From Prevotella sp. (lineage in GTDB: Bacteria > Bacteroidota > Bacteroidia > Bacteroidales > Bacteroidaceae): 43,030 nt of DNA. The position numbers and the translations under genes were made by a program. The notes beneath the pieces were generated by a model. The model was given only the letters and a program-made list of their open reading frames with translations, did not search any database and had not been told where the DNA came from. Numbering within the stretch: the first letter of the stretch is position 1; the number at the start of each line of letters is the position of its first letter. Below are positions 34,526 through 42,422 of this stretch, piece after piece. Location: contig JAFPZD010000204.1 of the NCBI GenBank assembly GCA_017417465.1, positions 1-43,030 of the forward strand, written 5' to 3'.

Positions 34526-37500
34526 ACATGAAGCGCACGATATTCAATCTTTTGCAGACCTGCGGCCACAGGATCGCCGTCTGCACAATGGTGTTGGGAC
34601 TCACTACCACCGTCTATGCCCAGACCGACGACTTCGAGGAGGAAGAGGTGGAGAGCGGCATCAAGCAGCCCGACCGTTCCAAGATGCGTCAGGACAACTA
34701 TCCCACGATGCTGCTCCGTGGCAAGGTGCTCGACCAGGCCACAGGCACACCTCTCGCCGGTATTCAGCTCCGTGCCTTAGGCTATGAGCGCTATACGGCC
34801 ATGACCGAGGACGATGGCACGTTCGCCATCAAGGTGCCCACGTTTGCCACCGCACTCTATGTCTATTCGCCCGAATACCTGCCTCAGCAGGTGGCCATCG
34901 TTGCTGGCGACAGCACGCAGGCGGTGCAAGTCCGCATGCTCAGCGACAAGTTTGCCGGCATGTACGGCACTGGCACCGACTATACGGCGCGTCGCACGGC
35001 CCTGATCAATCGTTTCGGCGTCACCGTTGACGACGAGGTGGCTGGCAAGCTGGGTGCCGACGTGCGTAGCATCCTTCATTCGGCATCCGCCGGTGCAGGT
35101 GCCTCGATGTTCATCCGTGGCCTCAACAGCATCACCAGCGACGCTCAGCCGCTCGTCATCGTCGATGGCGTCGAGCAGGACATGCAGCGTGACCGCTACT
35201 CGTTGCACGAGGGCCAGTTCAACAACATTCTGGCCAACATCGCCCCCGACGACATCGAGAAGGTGACGGTGCTCAAGAATGCCACCGCCCTCTACGGTGC
35301 ACGTGGTGCCAATGGCGTCATCCTCGTCGACACCAAACGCGGCCGTTCGATGGCTACGCGCATCGATGCCAACATTTCGGCCGGTGTGCAGCTCATCCCG
35401 CAGCTGCCCACGCTGATGAACGCAGCCCAGTATCGTACCTACGCCACTGAGATGCTTGGCACGCTGCCTAACATCAACGACTACCGCAACTTCTACTTCC
35501 TCGACGACGATCCCAACGGGTACTACTACCACACCTACCACAACAACACCGACTGGACCGACGAGATCTATCGTACGGCCATGACGCAGAACTATAGCGT
35601 CAACGTCCAGGGTGGTGATGATGTAGGTATGTACAATCTCTCCGTGGGTTACGTCAAAGCCGAGAACACGCTGAAGAAGAGCGACTTCGACCGCATGAAC
35701 GTTCGCTTCAATACCGATATCAGCATCCTCTGGAACCTCTCCACGAAGTTCGATATCTCTATTGCGCGTACGAATAATAATGTGTTCGACGATGGACTGC
35801 CCGCCAGCTTCGCAAAGTCGACCGTTACCGCGCCGACAGCACTGGCACTGATCAAGTCGCCACTCGTCGCACCTTATCAGTACAACGCCCTCGTGGGTGG
35901 CTTCACCAGCCTGCTGAGCAGCTTCGACGACATTCTCTCGTGCAGCGAGAGGCCCGTGTCGGGAGCCGTCAGCAATTACTCGCTGGCCAACCCGCTGGCC
36001 ATCCTCGAGAATGGTTCTGGTGACAACAAGAACAAAGCCGAGACCACCTACTTCACACTGCGCGTGGCACCTGAGTACAAGCTGAGCAACGCACTGACGC
36101 TCTCAGCCGACCTGAGCTACATGCTCAACCGCAATGCACAGCGCTACTATCGTCCGTTTGTGGGTGTGCCTTCGTTCACTGTCGACGAGATGGGCTCCGT
36201 CACCTCGATGGTCGTCTCGATGTTTGCCAAGCAGCAGAACTTCATGGGCCGTCTGCAGCTCGACTGGAAGAAGCAGATGGGCAAGCACACCGTCGACGCT
36301 TTCGTCGGTGGACGCTACAACTACTTCTCATACGACAACACCGACCTCTCGACCGAATACTCAGGCGTCAAGGACGACAAGAACCCGGCCCTCGCCACCT
36401 CGCCGTTCCCCAACGTGGAAGGTGTCAACGATGTATGGAAGAACATCCAGTGGTACGGCAATGTCGACTATAACTACATGAACCGCTACTTCGCAACGCT
36501 CTCGCTGCTGGCCGAGTCGAACAGCCGCTTCGGCGAGAATGCCGACGGTCTGGGACTCTTCGGCGTGAAGTGGGCTCTCTTCCCAAGCCTCCAGCTGGGT
36601 TGGGTGATGACCAACGAGGACTGGTTCCCCAAGCAGGGCGTTGTCAACTACCTGCGCCTGAATGCCGGCTTCGACATCAGCGGCAACGACAACATCTCTA
36701 ACTACGCCGCACGCACCAGCTTCTCGACTGTGAAGTATGAGAACACTGCCGTCGGTCTGCAGCTCACTAACATTGGTAATGATAAGATTCAGTGGGAGAC
36801 CACCAAGAAGATGAACGTCGGACTGCAGAGCTACCTCTTCAACAATCGACTGGGCCTCTCGCTCGATTTCTTCCTCCACAAGACTGACAACCTGCTGATG
36901 CTCAAGTCGTTCTCGAATCCCATCGGTGGTATCAACAACTATTGGAGCAACGGTGGCTCGCTCGAGAACAAGGGCTTCGAGGCCATGGTGACCTATAAGC
37001 CCGTCGTCCTGCGCGACTGGCGCGTCGAGGTGGGTGCCTCAGTGGGCCACTATAAGAATAAGGTGACGAAGCTGCCCGACGGCAACTTCACCTCCTCGGT
37101 CTATGGCGAGGACAACATTCTCACTGCCGTTGACGGACCCGTGGCCCAGTTCTATGGCTACCAGACGGCTGGCATCCTGGCCGACGACGCTGCCGCACGC
37201 GCTGCTGGTGGTGGCAAGTACCTCTATTTGGAGGACAATGCTGGCAATGCCTACAACTTCGTTGCTGGCGACGTGCACTTCGTCGACCGCAATGGCGACG
37301 GCAAGATCAGTGCTGCCGACAAGACCGTCATCGGTGATCCCAACCCCGACTTCTACGGCAACATCTTTGCGACTGTCAACTATAAGCGCCTGACGCTCGC
37401 CATGGGGCTCAACTACTCGCTGGGCAACGACGTATTCAACTACCAGCGCTCCATCCTCAACAGTGGCTCGACGTTCTACAACCAGCAGGTGGCTGAGTCT

Positions 37501-37839
37501 GCACGCTGGCGTTACGAAGGTCAGCAGGCAGAGCTGCCGCGCGTGGCCTACGGCGACCCCATGGGCAACAACCGCTTCAGCGACCGCTGGATCGAGGACG
37601 GCTCATACCTGCGTCTGAAGAGCGTCAACCTCTCGTATCAGGTGCCCGTGCCCGGTTCGTGGACATGGCTGCAGGGCCTCACCGTCTGGGCCGAGGCTCA
37701 GAACCTGCTGACGCTGACCAAGTATCTGGGTAGCGACCCCGAGTTCTCGGTTGCTCATAGCGTCTTCTATCAGGGCATCGACAGTGGCATGCTCGCCCCC
37801 GGTCGCACATTCATGGCCGGTGTGAAGATCAATCTGTAA
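34522..37839 (+). CDS. susC-like: SusC/RagA-family TonB-dependent transporter, second copy (1105 aa)
   Basis: Starts in a 4-base ATGA overlap with the preceding FAS1 gene; a second ATG two codons later is also possible. The signal peptide ends near residue 34 (TTTVYAQ). After an acidic linker (DDFEEEEVESG) comes a carboxypeptidase-regulatory-like domain (LRGKVLDQATGTPLAGIQLR). The plug follows with FIRGLNSITSDAQPLVIVDG and, near 250-274, LKNATALYGARGANGVILVD. The barrel ends at AGVKINL. It is clearly diverged from the first SusC in sequence, so the pair is probably not a recent duplication. Partner lipoproteins are the FAS1 protein upstream and the SusD downstream. Substrate unknown. Confidence 0.95.
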   Translation: MNMKRTIFNLLQTCGHRIAVCTMVLGLTTTVYAQTDDFEEEEVESGIKQPDRSKMRQDNYPTMLLRGKVLDQATGTPLAGIQLRALGYERYTAMTEDDGTFAIKVPTFATALYVYSPEYLPQQVAIVAGDSTQAVQVRMLSDKFAGMYGTGTDYTARRTALINRFGVTVDDEVAGKLGADVRSILHSASAGAGASMFIRGLNSITSDAQPLVIVDGVEQDMQRDRYSLHEGQFNNILANIAPDDIEKVTVLKNATALYGARGANGVILVDTKRGRSMATRIDANISAGVQLIPQLPTLMNAAQYRTYATEMLGTLPNINDYRNFYFLDDDPNGYYYHTYHNNTDWTDEIYRTAMTQNYSVNVQGGDDVGMYNLSVGYVKAENTLKKSDFDRMNVRFNTDISILWNLSTKFDISIARTNNNVFDDGLPASFAKSTVTAPTALALIKSPLVAPYQYNALVGGFTSLLSSFDDILSCSERPVSGAVSNYSLANPLAILENGSGDNKNKAETTYFTLRVAPEYKLSNALTLSADLSYMLNRNAQRYYRPFVGVPSFTVDEMGSVTSMVVSMFAKQQNFMGRLQLDWKKQMGKHTVDAFVGGRYNYFSYDNTDLSTEYSGVKDDKNPALATSPFPNVEGVNDVWKNIQWYGNVDYNYMNRYFATLSLLAESNSRFGENADGLGLFGVKWALFPSLQLGWVMTNEDWFPKQGVVNYLRLNAGFDISGNDNISNYAARTSFSTVKYENTAVGLQLTNIGNDKIQWETTKKMNVGLQSYLFNNRLGLSLDFFLHKTDNLLMLKSFSNPIGGINNYWSNGGSLENKGFEAMVTYKPVVLRDWRVEVGASVGHYKNKVTKLPDGNFTSSVYGEDNILTAVDGPVAQFYGYQTAGILADDAAARAAGGGKYLYLEDNAGNAYNFVAGDVHFVDRNGDGKISAADKTVIGDPNPDFYGNIFATVNYKRLTLAMGLNYSLGNDVFNYQRSILNSGSTFYNQQVAESARWRYEGQQAELPRVAYGDPMGNNRFSDRWIEDGSYLRLKSVNLSYQVPVPGSWTWLQGLTVWAEAQNLLTLTKYLGSDPEFSVAHSVFYQGIDSGMLAPGRTFMAGVKINL

Positions 37840-38013
37840 ACCCACCCCCTCCCCAAGGGAGGGGACATCGGTTAGACTTACAATACAGAAAAAACGTTAT
37901 AAAAACATATCATATATGAACAGCAAGACATTGAGAAAAAGAATACAAATATGGTTCCTACGTGTTTGTGCTATTATAGCCCCCCTCACTTGGGGAGGGG
38001 TTGGGGGTGGGTT
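37839..38013. repeat. Inverted repeat pair D between the second susC and second susD
   Basis: The left arm, 37839-37864, overlaps the last base of the susC stop codon and lacks six bases of the GC-rich unit. The right arm, 37982-38013, lies in the susD signal-peptide codons; one difference from pair A changes PLPW to PLTW. Confidence 0.9.
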
Positions 38014-39802
38014 ATTCTGCTCCTGCTCTGACATGCTCGAAAACGACAGCTCACGACAGCTCTTCGAGCCTGAGCTGAACCAGAAGACCGACACCATCTT
38101 CTATGCCCTCGGCATCCTCCAGGGCATACAGGAACTTGCCGACCAGTATGTGTTCCAGGGCGAGATGCGTGGCGACCTGGTGCAGACCACCATGTACACC
38201 GACAACAACCTGCGCCAGCTGGCCGACTTCTCGGCAACCACCGAGAATCGCTACGACTCGGCCTACGTCTACTACCGTGTCATCAACAACTGCAACTACT
38301 ACATTGCCCATGTCGACACCACTCTGCGCACCGGTGCCGATAACGTCATGATGCCTGAGTACGTCGCCGTGAAGGCCATCCGTGCGTGGACTTACATGCA
38401 GCTGGCCCGTGTCTATGGCCGTGTGCCCTTCTACACCGAGCCGCTGACGCAGATTTCGCAAATCGATGGTGGTAACTATCCCGAGCTCGACATGGCCGGC
38501 ATCGTCAGTGCCTTGGCCCCCGACTTGGAGCAGTATGCCGGCGAGAAGCTCTTCATGACGCCTAACTACGGCAGCACGCCCAACGGCGCCAGCTTCAACC
38601 CCGCTTACATCTTCATGCCTGTCGATGTGGTGCTCGGCGAGATGTACCTCGAGACCGGTGATTATGCCCGTGCCGCCAATCATTACATTCGCTATCTGAC
38701 GCGCGTCGCTCCCGACAACAATCGCTACACGGCCTATGTACAGCCGTACACGCCTACCGGTAATGTCATTTACTTGAACGACCTGCCCAGCGACTTCGAC
38801 CTCTCAAACCTCAGCGGCTTCAGTGGTGCCGATGGCTTGTGGGAGGACATATTCCGCACCACCACCGACATTATCACCTACATCCCCATGGCCACCAGTA
38901 AGCTGCGTGGCGCAACGACGGTGCTGCCTAAGACCTTCGGCTACGACTACTATGCTACCGACAAGTCGGGTGAGAGCCGCTACATCGACGAGGTGCAGCT
39001 CGTGGCAAGTCCCAGCTACCTCAACCTTGCCAACAGCCAGGACTTCTACTACCTCTCGTCGGCCAGCACTACGTCGAACACCATCGTCAACAGCGCCCGC
39101 CTGGGCGACCAGCGCTACCGTGCTATTATCCATGTGCGTGAGGATGCTGAGACCGACTCCACGCAGGTGTGGATCACGAAGTACAACAATGCAATGGTTC
39201 CCCTTTACCGCACCACTACCGTGTGGCTCCACCTCGCTGAGGCCTTCAACCGTCTGGGCATGCCCGATGCTGCCTTTGCCATCCTCAAGGACGGCATCCA
39301 CGAGTATCTGCCCTATGCCCTCTACATGAGTGAGGAGACCGTCAACGCGTTGACCACCACCTATCCGTTGCTGTCAAACGAGAACAGCTCGCTGTTTGCT
39401 CGCGACGTACGTTCGGCCTTCTTCGGCGTTCACATGCATGGCGCCGGCATGGTGCGCGACATCGCAGGAACGGCTTATCAGCCGGGGCTCACTGCCTATC
39501 AGATGCCCATCGTCGTAGGTGCCAAGTTGAAGGAGATTGCCGAGACTTACAATGTGGCTGTAGGCACCACCAAGCAGGACTCCATCAATGCCATGGAGGA
39601 CATCCTCTGCGACGAGTACGCACTGGAGTTCGCCTTTGAGGGCTCCCGCTTCTACGACCTCTGCCGTCTGGCACGCCATAAGAACGCCGCTGGCCTCTAC
39701 GGTGGCAACTTCGGTAGCCAGTGGCTCGCCCGCAAACTGCAGTACAAGAACCCGACGAAGGATCTTACTGACCCGCAGAACTGGTTCCTGCCGCTCAAGT
39801 AA
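37916..39802 (+). CDS. susD-like: SusD/RagB-family lipoprotein, second copy (628 aa) with repeat-encoded signal peptide
   Basis: Partner of the second SusC and last gene of the operon. Signal peptide MNSKTLRKRIQIWFLRVCAI, then APLTWGGVGGG at residues 22-32 from the right arm of repeat pair D, then lipobox LFCSC with the cysteine at residue 37. The position of the repeat-coded segment is the same as in the first SusD and the third FAS1 protein. The mature part shows SusD helices (YYRVINNCNYYIAHVD, KAIRAWTYMQLARVYGRVPF) and the C-terminal signature EYALEFAFEGSRFYDLCRLA. The C-terminus is the usual DPQNWFLPLK. A hairpin at 39816-39836 follows and may end the operon. Confidence 0.94.
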   Translation: MNSKTLRKRIQIWFLRVCAIIAPLTWGGVGGGLFCSCSDMLENDSSRQLFEPELNQKTDTIFYALGILQGIQELADQYVFQGEMRGDLVQTTMYTDNNLRQLADFSATTENRYDSAYVYYRVINNCNYYIAHVDTTLRTGADNVMMPEYVAVKAIRAWTYMQLARVYGRVPFYTEPLTQISQIDGGNYPELDMAGIVSALAPDLEQYAGEKLFMTPNYGSTPNGASFNPAYIFMPVDVVLGEMYLETGDYARAANHYIRYLTRVAPDNNRYTAYVQPYTPTGNVIYLNDLPSDFDLSNLSGFSGADGLWEDIFRTTTDIITYIPMATSKLRGATTVLPKTFGYDYYATDKSGESRYIDEVQLVASPSYLNLANSQDFYYLSSASTTSNTIVNSARLGDQRYRAIIHVREDAETDSTQVWITKYNNAMVPLYRTTTVWLHLAEAFNRLGMPDAAFAILKDGIHEYLPYALYMSEETVNALTTTYPLLSNENSSLFARDVRSAFFGVHMHGAGMVRDIAGTAYQPGLTAYQMPIVVGAKLKEIAETYNVAVGTTKQDSINAMEDILCDEYALEFAFEGSRFYDLCRLARHKNAAGLYGGNFGSQWLARKLQYKNPTKDLTDPQNWFLPLK

Positions 39803-39815
39803 CCTTAGTCCCCTT

Positions 39816-39841
39816 AGCCCCCTAAGTTAGGGGGTTGGGGG
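39816..39841 (+). terminator. Hairpin after the operon (CCCCCTAA / TTAGGGGG)
   Basis: CCCCCTAA (39818-39825) pairs with TTAGGGGG (39827-39834), 14 bp after the last gene. A GGTTGGGGGT tail resembles the GC-rich repeat of the operon junctions. There is no T-tract, so termination here is plausible rather than clear. Confidence 0.45.
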
Positions 39842-39902
39842 TCTGAACAAGCGCAAATTCCCCTCCCCCTCCAAAAGGAGAATCTACGCAATCATTCTTA
39901 AT

Positions 39903-39918
39903 GTACCGAATTCGGTAC
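39903..39918. repeat. Perfect 16-bp palindrome GTACCGAATTCGGTAC
   Basis: Self-complementary over all 16 bases. It lies directly before the 22-bp array and about 225 bp upstream of the third AAA-ATPase gene. It could be an operator or a cruciform; no family is recognised. Confidence 0.6.
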
Positions 39919-39920
39919 AA

Positions 39921-40027
39921 TTAGTCAGTAGCTGAACCCCATTCAGCCAGCAGCTGAATGCAAGTAAGACGGTTGCTGAATACGAGTAAGATGGTAGCTG
40001 AATCCAATTCAGTCGCCGTCTTACTTT
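39921..40027. repeat. 22-bp-period array upstream of the third AAA-ATPase gene
   Basis: GCTGAA starts at 39931, 39953, 39975 and 39997, and GTAAGA(C/T)GG at 39964 and 39986, all 22 bp apart. An inverted copy, CCGTCTTAC, occurs at 40016-40024 and could fold back on the array. The array ends about 60 bp before the promoter. Confidence 0.85.
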
Positions 40028-40091
40028 TTACTGAAAGCTGGATGTCGTGGCCGGTTCCCGTCTCCTAAGTTGTTAAATGTTGTATTTCTTA

Positions 40092-40122
40092 TTTGATTTC
40101 AAAAAAGAAATTGTAATTTTGC
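40092..40122 (+). promoter_or_regulatory. Bacteroides-type promoter for the third AAA-ATPase gene
   Basis: TTTG at 40092-40095, 18 bp of spacer, then TAATTTTGC at 40114-40122. It places the transcription start just before the ATG at 40143 and excludes the earlier in-frame ATG at 40077. Confidence 0.75.
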
Positions 40123-40142
40123 AAGCAAAATTATTACTACAG

Positions 40143-41735
40143 ATGGAGAATACAAGGAAATACCCTGTTGGCATACAGACATTCTCGGAGATCATCGGGG
40201 ACCGCTATGTATATGTTGACAAGACCGACTTGGTATGGCAACTGGCACACTACGCCAAGTACATCTTCCTGAGCCGCCCGCGTCGTTTCGGCAAGTCGCT
40301 GCTGTCCTCGACACTAAACAGCTATTTCAGCGGCGAGCGTGAACTGTTCGAGGGGCTGAAGATAATGAATCTGGAGCAGGAGTGGGCACAGTATCCCGTC
40401 ATACATCTTGACTTGAGTACCGCCAAGGGATGCCGAAGTGTTTCCGCCTTAGAGGACCGTCTGAAGTTCATTATCCGGAACTACAGGAATCGGTATTCCG
40501 TGTCCAATGAGTTGACACCTGGCAGTCAGTTAGCATCCATCATCGAGAGAGCCAATATAGAAGCCCAAAGGCAAGTAGTCGTAATCATCGACGAGTATGA
40601 CGCGCCTTTACTCGACGTGCTTCACCAGGACGAAAGCCTTGCAGAGTTTCGGGCGGTGATGCAGGAGTTCTATCAAGTACTGAAGCCAGCAGAGCCCCAG
40701 ATAAAGTTCTGCTTCATTACAGGCATCACGAAGTTCTCTCAACTGAGTATCTTCTCGACTATCAACAACCTGACTAACGTCACGATGGATGTCAGGTTTG
40801 GCAACATCTGCGGCATCACAGAACAGGAGCTGGTAACCACACTCAAAGAGGACATTGGCCTTTTGGCAGAGTCGTACGAGATGACATGGGACGAAATGCA
40901 TCAGAAGCTGAAACAGAAGTACGACGGCTATCGCTTTACCGAGGTTCCTATAGAAATCTACAACCCATTCAGTCTGATAAAGGCATTCCAACAGGGAAAG
41001 GTGGGCAACTTCTGGTTTGAGAGCGGTACTCCGACATTCCTCATCCGCCAAATGAAACATTTTGGGACGGACATCATGTCGCTCGACAGCATGGAAGTGT
41101 CTGCCGATGCCTTCGACAAGCCGACCGAGGCAATGGAAGACGCACTGCCCCTGCTTTATCAGAGCGGATACCTGACCATCAAGGACTACGACCGCGAGAC
41201 GGAAGCCTACACCTTGGGTATTCCGAACGGGGAAGTGCGCATTGGCTACACCCAGGGACTGTTACCTGCTTATATTGGCCTGAGGAGCAGCGATGTTCAG
41301 ATGGGCTTCGCCATGAAGTTCTGGCGCGCGCTGAAGAAGGGCGACATCGATCAGGCCATGCGCGACATGCAAGCCTACCTTGCTGGAATCCCCTACGTGG
41401 AAGGCTTCAAAGAGAAACTGAAAGACGTGGCGAACAAGGAGGGCTTCTATGAATACACGATGTACCTTATTTTCTCCATGCTCAACGTATATGCCCGCAC
41501 TCAGGTTAAATGTGCGGGTGGGCGCGTGGACATGGTGGTATGGATGTCCGATGCCATCTACGTCTTTGAGTTAAAGGTCAATGATACGGCGGAAAACGCC
41601 CTTAAGCAGATTGATGACAAGAGTTATGCCATCCCTTACACGACAGATGGTCGGAGGGTGGTAAAGGTTGGCGTCAGCATGAACGCTGACACTCGCATGG
41701 TGGAGAACTGGAGAATCTCAGTTTATCCAAAGTAG
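40143..41735 (+). CDS. AAA-ATPase_like / PDDEXK-family protein (530 aa)
   Basis: Third family member in the window. The start MENTRKYPVGIQTFSEII is chosen because it follows the promoter at 40092-40122. P-loop-like SRPRRFGKSL is at residues about 44-53, Walker B VVVIIDEYDAPLLD is near 145-158, then FITGITKFSQLSIFSTINNL. The C-terminal PD-(D/E)XK-like motif is at about 457-481 (GGRVDMVVWMSDAIYVFELK). Similarity to the copy at 15155 is clear but moderate, so these are old paralogues or separate acquisitions. The gene has its own promoter and sits between two 22-bp-period arrays. Biochemical role unknown. Confidence 0.92.
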   Translation: MENTRKYPVGIQTFSEIIGDRYVYVDKTDLVWQLAHYAKYIFLSRPRRFGKSLLSSTLNSYFSGERELFEGLKIMNLEQEWAQYPVIHLDLSTAKGCRSVSALEDRLKFIIRNYRNRYSVSNELTPGSQLASIIERANIEAQRQVVVIIDEYDAPLLDVLHQDESLAEFRAVMQEFYQVLKPAEPQIKFCFITGITKFSQLSIFSTINNLTNVTMDVRFGNICGITEQELVTTLKEDIGLLAESYEMTWDEMHQKLKQKYDGYRFTEVPIEIYNPFSLIKAFQQGKVGNFWFESGTPTFLIRQMKHFGTDIMSLDSMEVSADAFDKPTEAMEDALPLLYQSGYLTIKDYDRETEAYTLGIPNGEVRIGYTQGLLPAYIGLRSSDVQMGFAMKFWRALKKGDIDQAMRDMQAYLAGIPYVEGFKEKLKDVANKEGFYEYTMYLIFSMLNVYARTQVKCAGGRVDMVVWMSDAIYVFELKVNDTAENALKQIDDKSYAIPYTTDGRRVVKVGVSMNADTRMVENWRISVYPK

Positions 41736-41800
41736 GTCGTTATACCGAAACATTTTTTTCTAAAAACAACTCTAACAACTGGAACAACTTCAGACGGTCT

Positions 41801-41966
41801 AACGACCGTTCGAGGTTTACGTATCGTAAGTCTATTGTTTACGGATCGTAAGTCGGCAGTTCCCAGCACACCGGTAGTCCGCTCCGAGCACTCTCCCATT
41901 CCGCTCGGAGCACACCGACATTCCGCTCCGAGCAAACCGGCAGTCCGCTCCGAGCGCACCCATCGC
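41801..41966. repeat. 22-bp-period array downstream of the third AAA-ATPase gene, with graded sequence drift
   Basis: ATCGTAAGTC starts at 41823 and 41845. TCCGCTCCGAGCA-type words start at 41878, 41900, 41922 and 41944. Every spacing within each set is 22 bp. Along the array the unit changes step by step from a GTAAGTC type to a CCGCTCCGAG type while the period is kept. Flanking 41736-41800 and 41967-42059 hold nothing recognisable. Confidence 0.85.
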
Positions 41967-42059
41967 CACTCAATAACTGTTAGACAAGTTGCAGCACATG
42001 CTTGGATGTACCCTGCAATAAGCAATAAGGCGTGGCAGCAACATTTTTCCCCTGAATTA

Positions 42060-42092
42060 TTTGCGTATTTCAATTTTTTTGCGTACTTTTGC
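42060..42092 (+). promoter_or_regulatory. Bacteroides-type promoter for the structured leader and 88-aa gene
   Basis: TTTG at 42060-42063, 20 bp of spacer, then TACTTTTGC at 42084-42092. Transcription should begin near 42099, about 325 bp before the next convincing start codon. Confidence 0.7.
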
Positions 42093-42098
42093 AACCGA

Positions 42099-42422
42099 CT
42101 CGGATAGTCCGCAAGGGCGTGCGGGTCGAATCTTAGTGGAAAAAGGACGTTTACGAACGTTATCTTCTACATCCGAATCTCGCAAATTCATGTCCAGAAG
42201 ATACGCAACCGAAGCGTCCACTTTGAGTGTATTGTACCCTGTCCATGCTCTTATGGATACTGCAATATATCTCGGCGTGGGCTATCTCGAGTTGCTTATC
42301 CTGGACAAGGCAATGCGAGAGCCCGGATGTGGGATAAGCGAGCAGTAGAGCACCCACGTCTTTCCGTTTATCATCTTAACCGCTGAATCCGGGTGGCTAT
42401 AGGCAGAAAAGTTTTAATAGTT
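42099..42422 (+). ncRNA. Candidate structured leader RNA or small RNA (unknown class)
   Basis: About 320 nt between a good promoter and the 88-aa gene, with dense complementary segments. ACGTT/AACGT (42147-42160). A long hairpin 42161-42203 is made of TATCTTCT/AGAAGATA, ACAT/ATGT and GAAT/ATTC. An outer stem CGTGGG/CCCACG (42276-42281 with 42353-42358) encloses GGCT-CTCG/CGAGAGCC (42280-42289 with 42316-42323) and TTGC/GCAA. The loop and stem edge GCTTATCC (42294-42301) is perfectly complementary to GGATAAGC (42332-42339), a predicted pseudoknot or alternative pairing. I do not recognise it as tmRNA, RNase P RNA or SRP RNA, and 6S RNA cannot be excluded by eye. A riboswitch-like leader or a stand-alone RNA are both possible. 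Confidence 0.45.

Noticed and set aside
42095-42136. tRNA-like stretch (GCGGGTCGAATC resembling a T-arm)
   Set aside because: No acceptor stem, anticodon arm or CCA end can be formed around it, and the T-loop lacks a base.
42061-42348. 95-codon open frame overlapping the structured leader
   Set aside because: Its start lies inside the promoter, and the region is better explained by nested complementary stems. The shorter start at 42190 cannot be fully excluded.
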